Source: Dokdonella_A sp046347015 (GTDB taxonomy: Bacteria; Pseudomonadota; Gammaproteobacteria; Xanthomonadales; Rhodanobacteraceae). From it: a stretch of DNA of 64,000 nucleotides. Position 1 is the first letter of the stretch. Every line of letters starts with the position of its first letter. The notes under the pieces were generated by a model. The model was given only the letters and a program-made list of their open reading frames with translations, did not search any database and was not told where the DNA came from. Positions 1 to 7,508 of this stretch are shown here, piece by piece. The position numbers were made by a program, and so were the translations under genes. Location of the stretch: the NCBI GenBank assembly GCA_046347015.1, contig JAXMHA010000003.1:124001-188000 (forward strand), in the 5' to 3' direction.

Positions 1-1
1 A

Positions 2-403
2 TTCTTCGACCCGTTCGAGTACCTGATGGAGCGCCACCACGCCGGGCTCCTGAAGACCGATTTCAGGAATCCGCTCGGCAAGCTCGCCTGGCACGTTGCC
101 TGCCACCAGCGGGTGCAGAAGATCGGACCGAAGACGCGCGAGATCCTGTCGCTCGTGCCGGAAACCGAAATCACGACGATCGAGCGTTGCTCCGGGCACG
201 ATGGCACGTACGGCGTTCGCACCGAAACCTATCCGCTGGCCCGCAAACTGGCGAAACCGGTCGAGGCGCGCATCACCCAGTCGGGCGCACCGGTCCTCAC
301 CAGTGACTGCCCGATGGCGGGCGCGCACCTCGCGCACGGGCTGGAAGATGCGCCGCCGGCGACCCACCCCGTGTCGCTGCTGCGGCACGCCTACGGAATC
401 TGA
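2..403 (+). CDS. Fe-S oxidoreductase (heterodisulfide-reductase-like), C-terminal part
   Basis: The reading frame is open from the window edge to a TGA at 401-403, so only the last ~133 residues are seen. The stretch with VACHQRVQ, followed by a second cysteine in ERCSGHDG, looks like the second cysteine-rich (CCG) domain of GlpC/HdrD-like Fe-S oxidoreductases. The gene lies 4 bp ahead of a DUF3501 gene. In proteobacteria that pair commonly travels with a rubrerythrin, which would lie upstream of the window, so a role in peroxide or redox defence is an inference from context. The N-terminal ferredoxin part is not visible, so cofactor content cannot be confirmed. Confidence 0.72.
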   Translation, partial: FFDPFEYLMERHHAGLLKTDFRNPLGKLAWHVACHQRVQKIGPKTREILSLVPETEITTIERCSGHDGTYGVRTETYPLARKLAKPVEARITQSGAPVLTSDCPMAGAHLAHGLEDAPPATHPVSLLRHAYGI

Positions 404-407
404 CGCC

Positions 408-989
408 ATGCGCCCGCTGACCCACGATGACCTGTTGTCACTCGAGGACTATGCCAGGCAGCGCGCCGGGTTCCGGGCGCGGGTCATGGCGCACAAGCGC
501 GACCGCACGATTCACGTCGGCGAGCATGTCACGCTGCTGTTCGAGGACCGCCTGACGATCCAGTACCAGGTGCAGGAGATGCTGCGCGCCGAACGGATCA
601 TCGAGGCCGAAGGCATCGCCGGGGAACTCGCCGCGTACAACCCGCTGGTCCCGGATGGACGCAACCTCAAATGCACGATGCTGATCGAGTACGTCGACGT
701 CGGCGAACGCAAATGGAAGCTGCATGAACTCCGCGGCATCGAGCAATGCGTCGCGATCGAAGTGGCCGGCCACCAGCCAGTCATCGCCGTCGCCGACGAG
801 GACTTGCCGCGCAGCAACGAGAAGAAGACGTCGGCAGTCCATTTCCTGCGCTTCGAGTTCGACGACGCGATGGCCGCCGCGGCCAGGGCCGGCGCCGCAG
901 TAACGGCGCGCATCGACCACCCGTCCTACGCGGCCAGCGCCGTGTTGTCCGACGCGCAACGCGTGTCGCTCGCCGCCGACTTCGACTGA
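408..989 (+). CDS. DUF3501 family protein
   Basis: A 193-residue soluble protein starting MRPLTHDDLL, matching the DUF3501 family in length and in its central part (KRDRTIHVGEHVTLLFEDR, then the acidic LIEYVD segment). The ATG at 408 is chosen because it follows the previous stop by 4 bp and gives the family's usual N-terminus; the frame stays open upstream only inside the preceding gene. Biochemical function is unknown. Its partner is the Fe-S oxidoreductase just upstream, with which it is almost certainly co-transcribed. Confidence 0.85.
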   Translation: MRPLTHDDLLSLEDYARQRAGFRARVMAHKRDRTIHVGEHVTLLFEDRLTIQYQVQEMLRAERIIEAEGIAGELAAYNPLVPDGRNLKCTMLIEYVDVGERKWKLHELRGIEQCVAIEVAGHQPVIAVADEDLPRSNEKKTSAVHFLRFEFDDAMAAAARAGAAVTARIDHPSYAASAVLSDAQRVSLAADFD

Positions 990-1200
990 GCGCAGCCCGT
1001 TGGCGGGCCGGCAGCCCACGCCGGTCGATCCCGCGGCTGCCGCACTCCCGCGCGCCGCAAGTCCACGCAGGAACTTCCGCGACTGCCGGCCGTCGCCAAT
1101 AGCGCGTGGCTATCGAATCAATTCGTCCAATCAATTAGAGGTTTTGCGGCGTTGCGAGTACGGTCTCGTGTTTGCGCATGACCTCAAAGGAGACGCAGCA

Positions 1201-1818
1201 ATGCCCAAGGCAACAAAGGAAATCCAGGGTCCCCAACTGCTGGGGCCATTGACGTGGCTGGTCGGTGAATGGGAAGGCAATGTCGGCGTCGACCTGTCCT
1301 ACCACAACAAGGATGATGAAACGACCGAGACCGGGTACTTCGAGCGGTTCCGCTTCCATCCGATCCCGAAGCAGGAAAACGGCAAGCAGGAAATCGAGGG
1401 CCTGAAGTACGACAACACCGCGTGGCGCCATGGCGAGGAAGCCATGAACCCGTTCCACGACGAGGTCGGCTACATGCTGTGGGACAAGGCCATGGGCCAG
1501 GTCATGCGCGTGGTCGTGTTCGGCCGCGGCATCGCGATCCTGGCCGGCGGCCCCGCCAAGGCGCGCGACAGGAAGATCACCGTCAAGGCGACCCCCGGCG
1601 ACCGCAACTACGGCATCCTGCAGAACAAGTACCTGTCGCAGCGCGCCGAACTGATGGGCTTCGACGGCACGTTCAAGCTCAATGACGACGGCACGATCAG
1701 CTACGAGCAGACCCTGCAGTTGAAGCTTGCGGCGACCGGCGGCAAGGTCATGAAACACACCGACCGCAACACGCTGCACCTCGTCAAGCGCTACCACCCG
1801 AGCGTCGAGAACACCTGA
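1201..1818 (+). CDS. Nitrobindin/FABP-like beta-barrel protein
   Basis: A 205-residue soluble protein with LGPLTWLVGEWEGN near the N-terminus, the signature of the nitrobindin-like (THAP4/FABP-like, DUF1794) heme-binding beta-barrel families. It is longer than the usual ~160 residues. A strong ribosome site AAAGGAG lies 7-8 bases before ATG 1201, so this start is preferred over the longer open frame. The 210 bp upstream contain an A/T-rich patch with ATCAATT repeated at about 1117 and 1131, a likely promoter region. Heme or NO chemistry is inferred from family only. Confidence 0.68.
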   Translation: MPKATKEIQGPQLLGPLTWLVGEWEGNVGVDLSYHNKDDETTETGYFERFRFHPIPKQENGKQEIEGLKYDNTAWRHGEEAMNPFHDEVGYMLWDKAMGQVMRVVVFGRGIAILAGGPAKARDRKITVKATPGDRNYGILQNKYLSQRAELMGFDGTFKLNDDGTISYEQTLQLKLAATGGKVMKHTDRNTLHLVKRYHPSVENT

Positions 1819-1936
1819 CGCCCGGCAGGCACCGCATGGCAGCCCGGGCTCCCGAGCCCGCAGCAATCGACGCCGCGTCCATCGGCAACCTCGGGCGCGG
1901 CGTTTCCGATCCAGCTCTCCCGCCGGTCGACCGCCC

Positions 1937-2539
1937 ATGAAGCGCGCCTGGATCGGCGCCGCCTGCGTGCTGATCGCGCTCGGGGCGTGGCAATCGTGGT
2001 CGCAGAGGGCGGTCCATCGCGCGGATGGCGTCGTTGCACCCGACGACCCGGTGCAGGCCGGGTTCACGACCACGCCGGCGCGGGTGGCGATGGGCGCCTT
2101 CACCCTCTCGCCGCTCGCCGACTTCAAACTCACCGCGCGGGTGCTGTCGCGCGACGATTACCGTTTCGACGCCGGCTCGGCGATTTCGCCGATGGACCTC
2201 GCGGTCGGCTGGGGCCGGATGTCGGACAGCGCGGTCCTGCGCGGCCTCGACATCGACCAGCGCGACCGCTACTACTTCTGGCGCGCCGAGGCGCTGCCGA
2301 TCCCGGTCCGCGAAATCGAGACCCACAGCGCGAACATGCACCTGATCCCCGCCGATGCCGAAGTCGCGCGACGGCTCAAGCGCATCCGCGCCGGTGATCT
2401 CGTCACGCTCGATGGCTGGCTGGTCGAGGCCGACCGCCCGGACGGCTGGCGCTGGCGCAGCTCGCTGACACGCGACGACACCGGCAACGGTGCCTGCGAA
2501 CTGGTGTATGTCCGGGACCTGTCGATCGGCGCGCGCTGA
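1937..2539 (+). CDS. Exported or membrane-anchored hypothetical protein
   Basis: A 200-residue protein with an N-terminal hydrophobic segment (KRAWIGAACVLIALGAW, residues 2-18) that acts as a signal peptide or anchor. The rest is a soluble domain containing SPMDLAVGWGRMSD and ending in a CELVYVRDL segment. I do not recognise a named family. GC and codon use resemble the core genome. It is the last ordinary gene before the accessory island, so it marks the chromosomal flank of the cassette array. Confidence 0.6.
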   Translation: MKRAWIGAACVLIALGAWQSWSQRAVHRADGVVAPDDPVQAGFTTTPARVAMGAFTLSPLADFKLTARVLSRDDYRFDAGSAISPMDLAVGWGRMSDSAVLRGLDIDQRDRYYFWRAEALPIPVREIETHSANMHLIPADAEVARRLKRIRAGDLVTLDGWLVEADRPDGWRWRSSLTRDDTGNGACELVYVRDLSIGAR

Positions 2540-2579
2540 CCACCTCCGTTTTGCCAGTCGATGCGACGACACGTCCGCT

Positions 2580-2801
2580 CGTCGCAAGCACACGCCGCAG
2601 CGTCGCCAGTTCCTCGTCACGCTGAACCCCTGCACCGGTAAACGACGGGCCCGACTTCGCCAGTTCCCGCCGCCACCGACTCAGGACATTGGCGTTGACG
2701 CCAAGGTTCTGCGCGACCCGACTGACCAATGCCTGCGGGCGCTGCGTCAGATCAACCGCTTCACGCTTGAACTCCGCACTGAACCTTCTTCGTTGTGCCA
2801 T
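2580..2801 (-). pseudogene. IS3-family transposase OrfA remnant (N-terminal part)
   Basis: From ATG 2801 the frame reads MAQRRRFSAEFKREAVDL and continues through a helix-turn-helix (VAQNLGVNANVLSRWRREL) typical of IS3-family OrfA (transposase_8). The similarity ends near residue 75, just after DEELATLRRVLA, where the usual leucine-zipper continuation would begin; unrelated sequence follows and no OrfB is present. This is a decayed insertion sequence. A plausible IS end (reading TGGACACTTCAG on the minus strand) lies at about 2838-2850. It cuts the distal end of the cassette array. Confidence 0.75.
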
Positions 2802-2845
2802 GACCCTCCTCCGGCCACCCAATGACGCTATTCTGAAGTGTCCAC

Positions 2846-3111
2846 GAAATCAGGGTAGAACCCAACGCGGCGCCGGCCACGGTGGAGAACTCTCGACAGG
2901 CGTTAAGGATGCGAGCCACGCTCGCCACAGCCGAACCAGGAATGAGACCGCTCCGCGACGAACACGATCTGGCGCCAACCAACACGCGAATATCAGCGTG
3001 ATCAACCGTCGACGCGAATGGCCCGCGCCGCGTTGTCCATCGAGTCTTCACCACACCCCAACGGACTGCGAAGCAGTACGAAGCACGCGTGCGGCCACTT
3101 GACAGGATCAA
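2846..3111 (-). pseudogene. Truncated cassette ORF between the last attC and the IS3 remnant
   Basis: Downstream of the attC at 3116-3185 (reading the minus strand), an open frame from ATG 3111 runs into the IS3 end at about 2850, with a C-terminal stretch reading AVASVARILNACREF. The position is where the next cassette gene would sit, and the insertion has removed its end and its attC. No family is recognisable and coding status is uncertain. Confidence 0.3.
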
Positions 3112-3115
3112 GCCA

Positions 3116-3185
3116 TATCAACGCCCGAGGTAACCGGCGCGAGCCCGCGTAGCGGGTGAGCGTCCGGTTGACCGAGTTGTTATGC
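3116..3185 (-). repeat. attC site A
   Basis: On the minus strand it runs GCATAAC ... GTTGATA. The inner halves GACGCTCACCCGC and GCGGGCTCGCGCC pair around a short loop. It lies 20 bp downstream of the stop of the membrane-protein cassette gene at 3205 and shares the CGCCCGAGGTAACCGG motif with sites F and K. Confidence 0.85.
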
Positions 3186-3204
3186 CGCATGTTCTCATGT
3201 CAGG

Positions 3205-3588
3205 TCAAGCGCGGCGCAAAGGCAGAGAAGTGATGATGAGCAGGGCGCCGAGCGCAAAGAATACCCAGAAGAACGCGATGCCGGTGTACCAGACAGATAG
3301 CAGGCCCGTCACAATGTAGAAGAGACTGATGAGGTCGCTGACGAAGAACGCACTACGTTCTCCGAGGCGAGCGCGCCACCAGACCCAGCCGGAAAGTGCG
3401 CCAAACACAACCATGCAGCCACTGACAAAATGCCAGACGAGGATGATTACCTTGACGTCATGCGGATCAAGTGGCTGTTTGCCTAGCTCGATTGCGAGTC
3501 GTGCCGCGTGCGAGTCGTGGCCGAGGGCGCCTAACGCGATGACTACTGCCGTGAGCAGGAAAATGACCGAGCCAATTTTTCGCAGCAT
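3205..3588 (-). CDS. Cassette-encoded four-TM membrane protein
   Basis: A 127-residue hydrophobic protein with about four membrane segments (around residues 5-22, 47-68, 80-102 and 103-120). ATG 3588 is preferred because GGAGGGG lies about 5 bases upstream; a longer frame from 3600 would put that ribosome site inside the gene. The gene fills its cassette between attC B and attC A. The charged HDSHAARLAIELGK stretch lies between the first two helices. No named family is recognised. Confidence 0.65.
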   Translation of the reverse strand: MLRKIGSVIFLLTAVVIALGALGHDSHAARLAIELGKQPLDPHDVKVIILVWHFVSGCMVVFGALSGWVWWRARLGERSAFFVSDLISLFYIVTGLLSVWYTGIAFFWVFFALGALLIITSLPLRRA

Positions 3589-3624
3589 GGACCCCTCCAA
3601 ATTTGCGAGAGAGCAACTCGTGCG

Positions 3625-3697
3625 GCATAACGCTTGAGCTCACCTGTCGCGATGGAGCGTAGCGGAATGGCGGTCAGGTGGAATGATTCGTTAGGAC
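3625..3697 (-). repeat. attC site B
   Basis: On the minus strand it runs GTCCTAAC ... GTTATGC, with inner arms ATTCCACCTGACCGCC and GCGACAGGTGAGCTC that pair imperfectly. It closes the CBASS cassette, 26 bp after the effector's stop codon. Confidence 0.85.
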
Positions 3698-3723
3698 GCA
3701 CGTGACGCGCCCACGCGTTCGAG

Positions 3724-4383
3724 TCAGGCATTCTTGCCTCCGTGCGCCGAGAGTGCCCGTTGCGCGTCTGCAAATCGCGTGCACAGGTCGTCGATGCGGA
3801 CGGTGAACTCCATTGTTCCTGTGGTCTTGCGGTCAGTCCAGTATTTTCCTGTGAGCGTCGTTGGCCGGAGGCTGAGCCCATGAGTTTCGACGATGATGGC
3901 CCCTTGGTGCATCTCGCTGATCCTCTCATCTCGGAGATGAACGTTAGGTTCATTCGTATAGACCCCAATCACTTGGAAGCCGTGGCCGCTCGGGGACGGA
4001 CGAACGCGGTCAGCGACAAGCCAAGACTCTGATTCGGGAGTCATCAAATGCATCTGGAGCTTAGATAGGGTCTGCTTCACCCCCATGTAACAGACGATCA
4101 TCGGCACACGCTCCTTGGTCTCAGGCCGCACGTAGCTCGACTGCAGCTCAACGCGCCACGTACCACGGAGGTCAGGGCGGTTAACGAACCAACCGTGTAG
4201 CCACGCCTGTCGCTAAAGCACGAACTCCAGAAGCACGCCGACGCCGACCAAGGCGCTCACCACGATACCGAATGGCTTCGGCGTACACCCACTGACCGGC
4301 GTACCTTGCAACAGGAGTACTGCCAGCCAAATGGCCGCCGCAAGGATGACAAAGGCGGTGATGTGGAGACGCTCAAGCTTCAT
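3724..4383 (-). pseudogene. cap15: Cap15-like CBASS effector interrupted by an in-frame TAG
   Basis: ATG 4383 overlaps the CD-NTase stop (ATGA), giving translational coupling. The first 56 codons encode two membrane helices (about residues 8-25 and 38-55). Codon 57 is TAG (4215-4213). Without it the same frame continues for about 160 more codons with a beta-barrel-like domain: FVNRPDLRGTW, IVCYMGVKQTLS, LTGKYWTDRKTTG. Two helices followed by such a barrel are the Cap15 architecture, in which cyclic-nucleotide binding triggers inner-membrane disruption. The TAG falls between the domains with no frame shift or loss of similarity, consistent with one G-to-A change in a TGG codon. It may be a recent pseudogene, a read-through product or a base-calling error; a GTG at 4131 could allow reinitiation of a shortened barrel. 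Confidence 0.75.
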
Positions 4384-5306
4384 ACGGGCTTCACCCCGAC
4401 AAAGTCCCATGCCGCGTTGACGAAGGCGTGCGCTTGGTCGCGCGTCCACGGCTGCGAGCTATCGAACAGGTACTTGATTGCATCGACCTCGCACCATTTC
4501 CCGCAAAGGGGCTGCTCCCTCGTGTTCTGCCAGAGAAAACGAAGAACGGACTGGACGCGCTCCTCCCATGTGGCGTGCCCGAAGCACCAGTCTGGAGCGT
4601 TCCAAACCAGGCACTCAGCCAGGTAGCCAGGAACGATCGCAGCGTGGGTGTTTCCTGCGTCTGCCAGTTCGATCCGCAGCTTCTTCAGGATGCGCACCAT
4701 ACCTTTGAAGCGCCGCTGGGTCACGTCATTCTTAGAAACACCGTTCTCGTAGTGAAGAGGGGTGTGCGGCCAGTAGTCAACGAGGCGCTCAGGGTAATTC
4801 TCGATACGCCGGCTACCGTTGTCTGGGATCAGGGCTACGCCGGCACGGTAACTCCCATTCTCCCAATACCTTCTGAACTCGAACAGTGGTACGACATCGG
4901 CTTCAACCTGCGCTTGAGAGTCCTTGATATCGAATGCCTTGTTGCCGCGTTTCACCACCGCCCGACCGAAGTGTGCGACGAGCGCCTCCTCAAGTTCGTC
5001 CTTGAACTGAGAGAACGGGTAGTTAGCGTCGACGTTGCCAAAATCGGCGTTTGCCTTCCCGCTCGGATACTGAGCGAGGAAGTATTCGTAGAGCATCACC
5101 CCGACATCGACATCGCTCTCCTGACAAACATTGACACGGTTACGAAATGAGCCCTGCACAAAGACCAAAGTTATTCTCGCCTGCAGCTTGGGGCTGTTGC
5201 TGACGGCGGTGCGGATGGCCCGGATAACCCGTTCAGAGCGCTCTTGCTCCGAGTTGCTGGGCGACTGCGCCCAAAACGAAAAAGCGTTCTCCCAGTCTCG
5301 CGCCAT
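4380..5306 (-). CDS. CBASS CD-NTase (cGAS/DncV-like nucleotidyltransferase)
   Basis: A 308-residue protein starting MARDWENAF. It has the nucleotidyltransferase signature GS at residues 52-53, followed by the SDVDV acidic pair (Asp65, Asp67), and a third likely catalytic Asp137 in EADVVP. This matches bacterial cGAS-like enzymes that make cyclic di- or trinucleotide signals after phage infection. ATG 5306 is preferred over an upstream ATG because GAGAGAAG lies just before it. The gene overlaps the downstream two-TM/beta-barrel effector by 4 bp, forming a minimal type I CBASS operon. No ancillary cap2/cap3 genes are present. The operon occupies one cassette between attC D and attC B. Confidence 0.88.
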   Translation of the reverse strand: MARDWENAFSFWAQSPSNSEQERSERVIRAIRTAVSNSPKLQARITLVFVQGSFRNRVNVCQESDVDVGVMLYEYFLAQYPSGKANADFGNVDANYPFSQFKDELEEALVAHFGRAVVKRGNKAFDIKDSQAQVEADVVPLFEFRRYWENGSYRAGVALIPDNGSRRIENYPERLVDYWPHTPLHYENGVSKNDVTQRRFKGMVRILKKLRIELADAGNTHAAIVPGYLAECLVWNAPDWCFGHATWEERVQSVLRFLWQNTREQPLCGKWCEVDAIKYLFDSSQPWTRDQAHAFVNAAWDFVGVKPV

Positions 5307-5323
5307 CGTTCTTCTCTCGGGTC

Positions 5324-5400
5324 GTCCTAACACCCGCGTTTACCGGCGCCGTGAAGCGCGCAGCGCTGAACCGCGTCCGAGTCGAACGCGTGGTTAGAGC
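5324..5400 (-). repeat. attC site D
   Basis: On the minus strand it starts GCTCTAAC (containing the stop of the gene at 5394) and ends GTTAGGAC, with imperfectly pairing GC-rich inner arms. It separates the zinc-ribbon cassette from the CBASS cassette and ends 17 bp upstream of the CD-NTase start. Confidence 0.82.
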
Positions 5401-6149
5401 GGCGCTTCCTTAAGAAGACGCTCAACGTCGACTTTACGCACCAGATACGAAACCGCGTCATTGAGATCAATTTCCTGCGCCCCGAAGGTCAGTCCGTCTC
5501 CATTGATCGGGTAGTAACCAGCGTACTCGTTACCATCGTTGTTAGCGACTGCTCCGGCGATTGCGTAGCGGAGGTCGCGCTTCAGCTCTTCGATCGGTGG
5601 TTCTTTGCCAGAAGCAGCGGCATCCAGAAACGCCTTTAGCTTCTTCGCAGAGCGCTCTACAGCTTTGCCCACTAAGAAGGTGTTCGCCCCGAAATCTACG
5701 GCCCAACCGTGCCGCGGGTCGAGGTACACGCGGTCTGCGTGCCCTGGGGCTCGAACGGGACTGCCCGAAGGATGCGTAAGCCACCAACAAGAACTTCTCA
5801 GGAAGCCTTTTGCCACGTCTTCTGGGATGTTCTCACATCGCTCAATCCACGGATTGGCGCTTCTTATCGCGTTGATAGTAACTTCGCGCTTAGCGAGCAA
5901 CCGTCTCCGAAGGTCCACCAGCTCATTCAAGAACTTCTCATCGACCTCAGCCGTGACAAACACGCTCGAGCAGGCGGAGCACCGGCGAGCCCGGCGGTAC
6001 CACTGAATATCGCTATGGGTTCTAAAATAGATGTTCCGTGCTTGCTTAAGTTCTGTGCTTACGTCCGCTGCCAATCGTAACGGGACTGAACGGCAGCGGG
6101 TCAGTTTTCCGCATTGCGTGCAAAAGAGAAGAGGTCCACCAGTCGTCAT
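5394..6149 (-). CDS. Cassette-encoded zinc-ribbon protein of unknown function
   Basis: A 251-residue soluble protein. The N-terminal ~75 residues carry two Cys pairs (Cys10/Cys13 and Cys57/Cys60 in RRCSACSSVFVTAE), a split zinc ribbon whose second half recalls the NrdR-type ribbon. A helical stretch (residues ~72-95) follows, then a domain with GSPVRAPGHADRVYLD and a C-terminal part reading DGNEYAGYYPINGD. The TAA stop lies inside the attC core, as is usual for integron cassettes. I do not recognise the downstream domain. Nucleic-acid binding is plausible from the ribbon only. Confidence 0.65.
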   Translation of the reverse strand: MTTGGPLLFCTQCGKLTRCRSVPLRLAADVSTELKQARNIYFRTHSDIQWYRRARRCSACSSVFVTAEVDEKFLNELVDLRRRLLAKREVTINAIRSANPWIERCENIPEDVAKGFLRSSCWWLTHPSGSPVRAPGHADRVYLDPRHGWAVDFGANTFLVGKAVERSAKKLKAFLDAAASGKEPPIEELKRDLRYAIAGAVANNDGNEYAGYYPINGDGLTFGAQEIDLNDAVSYLVRKVDVERLLKEAPL

Positions 6150-6179
6150 ACAAGACTTACCGTTTGTGCAGCGATCGCC

Positions 6180-6244
6180 GCTCTAACGCTCGAATTCAGC
6201 GGCGCGAGCCACAGGCGAGCGTCCGCTGGAATGAGCTGTTAGCC
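6180..6244 (-). repeat. attC site E
   Basis: On the minus strand it runs GGCTAAC ... GTTAGAGC, with inner arms CCAGCGGACGCTCGCC and GGCTCGCGCCGCTG. The stop codon of the GIY-YIG gene (6239-6241) lies in its first core box. The arms closely resemble those of site G. Confidence 0.87.
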
Positions 6245-6967
6245 ATCACGTGCTACAGCCTTGAGTACGCGCTTCTTGATACGGGCCGCTGTCAAACTCG
6301 TCGTATCCGCCCGAAATTGCTCGAAATATTTATCCATGAGTGCTTGAGCAGCCGCGGCTTGTCGATCTTTGCACATGCAAATGGTCAGACGATCTAGGAC
6401 TATGAGTTCACCGTGAAGCCCTTCTTCGCTACGCTCTTCATCGATTAGCTTGCCAACTAATCCTTGCTCGGGCTGGATGTTTGCATAGGCGTCGATACTC
6501 GTCAGTGCGTCACGATAGAGACCAATCGCGGCGTCCATGTCGGTCGACTCCACGACTCGGGCGCGGGAAACTAGCTCCAACGTATGTTTCCGAAGCTCGT
6601 GATATCGGTCCGCCTTGGCGAAATCGGTTTTCCTGCCGAAATTGATCCAGTTGACGAGGGTCTCGGACTCCTGGGAAACCCAATCGCTCTCCAGATCTTC
6701 AGCTTCGTCCGACGACAGATCGTCTTGAATGATGCGAACCGTGTACGCGCCATGGAGCTGCCTTTCTACGTAGCGCCGCCATAGCGGGTGGCGGTCGTCG
6801 CTCCATGCGCGCGCCCCAGTGCCTTTGCCGATATAGAACGGAATGCCTCGATCGTCGTAATGGCCATACACGTAAAATCTCCTCGGCGCCGTTTGTGACA
6901 CGCCTGGAGAAGGCACCAACCGACGGCAGCTATCGCCGGCGACCAGAGATATCCCTTTCGTACCCAT
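6239..6967 (-). CDS. GIY-YIG nuclease-domain protein (cassette gene)
   Basis: A 242-residue protein whose residues ~30-90 match a GIY-YIG domain: FYVYGHYDDRGIPFYIGKG carries the two signature tyrosines, followed by an arginine-rich helix (HPLWRRYVERQL). The family's catalytic Glu could be within the DEAEDLESDWV segment. The C-terminal ~130 residues are helical and not recognised. Such proteins cleave DNA or RNA in repair, homing or restriction; in a cassette array beside CBASS and Mrr, a defence role is an inference. The stop overlaps attC E. Confidence 0.75.
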   Translation of the reverse strand: MGTKGISLVAGDSCRRLVPSPGVSQTAPRRFYVYGHYDDRGIPFYIGKGTGARAWSDDRHPLWRRYVERQLHGAYTVRIIQDDLSSDEAEDLESDWVSQESETLVNWINFGRKTDFAKADRYHELRKHTLELVSRARVVESTDMDAAIGLYRDALTSIDAYANIQPEQGLVGKLIDEERSEEGLHGELIVLDRLTICMCKDRQAAAAQALMDKYFEQFRADTTSLTAARIKKRVLKAVARDG

Positions 6968-7001
6968 TGTGAGCTTGATCGTCGTACAGCCCCCTTGTGA
7001 T

Positions 7002-7071
7002 GGCTAACGCCCGAGGTAACCAGCGCGAACCAGCGTAGTTGGTTTGCGTCCGGTTGACCGAGATGTTGGGC
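7002..7071 (-). repeat. attC site F
   Basis: On the minus strand it runs GCCCAAC ... GTTAGCC with inner arms GTCAACCGGACGCAAACC and GGTTCGCGCTGGTTACC. It is nearly identical in the arms to sites A and K, showing a common attC lineage. Confidence 0.87.
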
Positions 7072-7157
7072 GGCAGCGGCCTAGAGCCCTTGGTAGAGGG
7101 CGACACCGCGGCCGTGAACACGACTGGATGGCGCGTGCGTGCTGACGACAAAGTACC

Positions 7158-7349
7158 TTACGTTCGCTTGTTAAAGATCTCATCCAGCGCCCGTATCGAC
7201 GGTTCGAGTTCCTTGAGCAGCTTAGGAGGCAGCTTCGAGTTGATATCAATGCCTGCTGCTCGATCGGCTTCTACCTCCCGAGCGGCCTCATCGAACAGTT
7301 CCTCAATCTCGCTTACAGATAGCGGTTTGCTTGATGGGTCGGTGTGCAT
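7158..7349 (-). CDS. Small acidic cassette protein (63 aa)
   Basis: A 63-residue hydrophilic, mostly helical protein starting MHTDPSSKPLSVSEIEELF. A ribosome site AGAGG lies about 6 bases before ATG 7349. It ends 86 bp before attC F. The helical, charged composition (EELFDEAAREVEADRAAG) resembles many small cassette products or antitoxin-like proteins, but no toxin partner is visible in the cassette and no family is assigned. Confidence 0.5.
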   Translation of the reverse strand: MHTDPSSKPLSVSEIEELFDEAAREVEADRAAGIDINSKLPPKLLKELEPSIRALDEIFNKRT

Positions 7350-7370
7350 CGATACCTCTGAATGTCTGCC

Positions 7371-7430
7371 GCCTAACGCTCGAAATCAGCGGCGACCGCC
7401 CGCGCAGCGGGTGGGCGTCCGCTGGATTGA
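7371..7430 (-). repeat. attC site G, split by the IS
   Basis: The lower part of the site (GCCTAACGCTCGAAATCAGCGG ... CGTCCGCTGGATTGA on the plus strand) is intact and matches site E. The outer core on the other side is missing here because the IS begins at about 7431. A degenerate remnant (AGCTAGCGCC) lies beyond the IS at about 8926-8935 and contains the stop of the next cassette gene. Confidence 0.8.
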
Positions 7431-7508
7431 GTAAAAAGAGACTTCCCCTCCGTATCGGCCTCGTGGGCCATGATGGTGTTGCAACCGTCAGCAGAAGAGG
7501 AAGTCTCC

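Noticed and set aside
3724..4131. Considered as an independent cassette gene starting at GTG 4131
   Set aside because: The frame is continuous upstream through FVNRPDLRGTW to the TAG and then the two-TM segment, so it is the second half of the Cap15-like gene; a start at 4131 would remove the first strand of the barrel.
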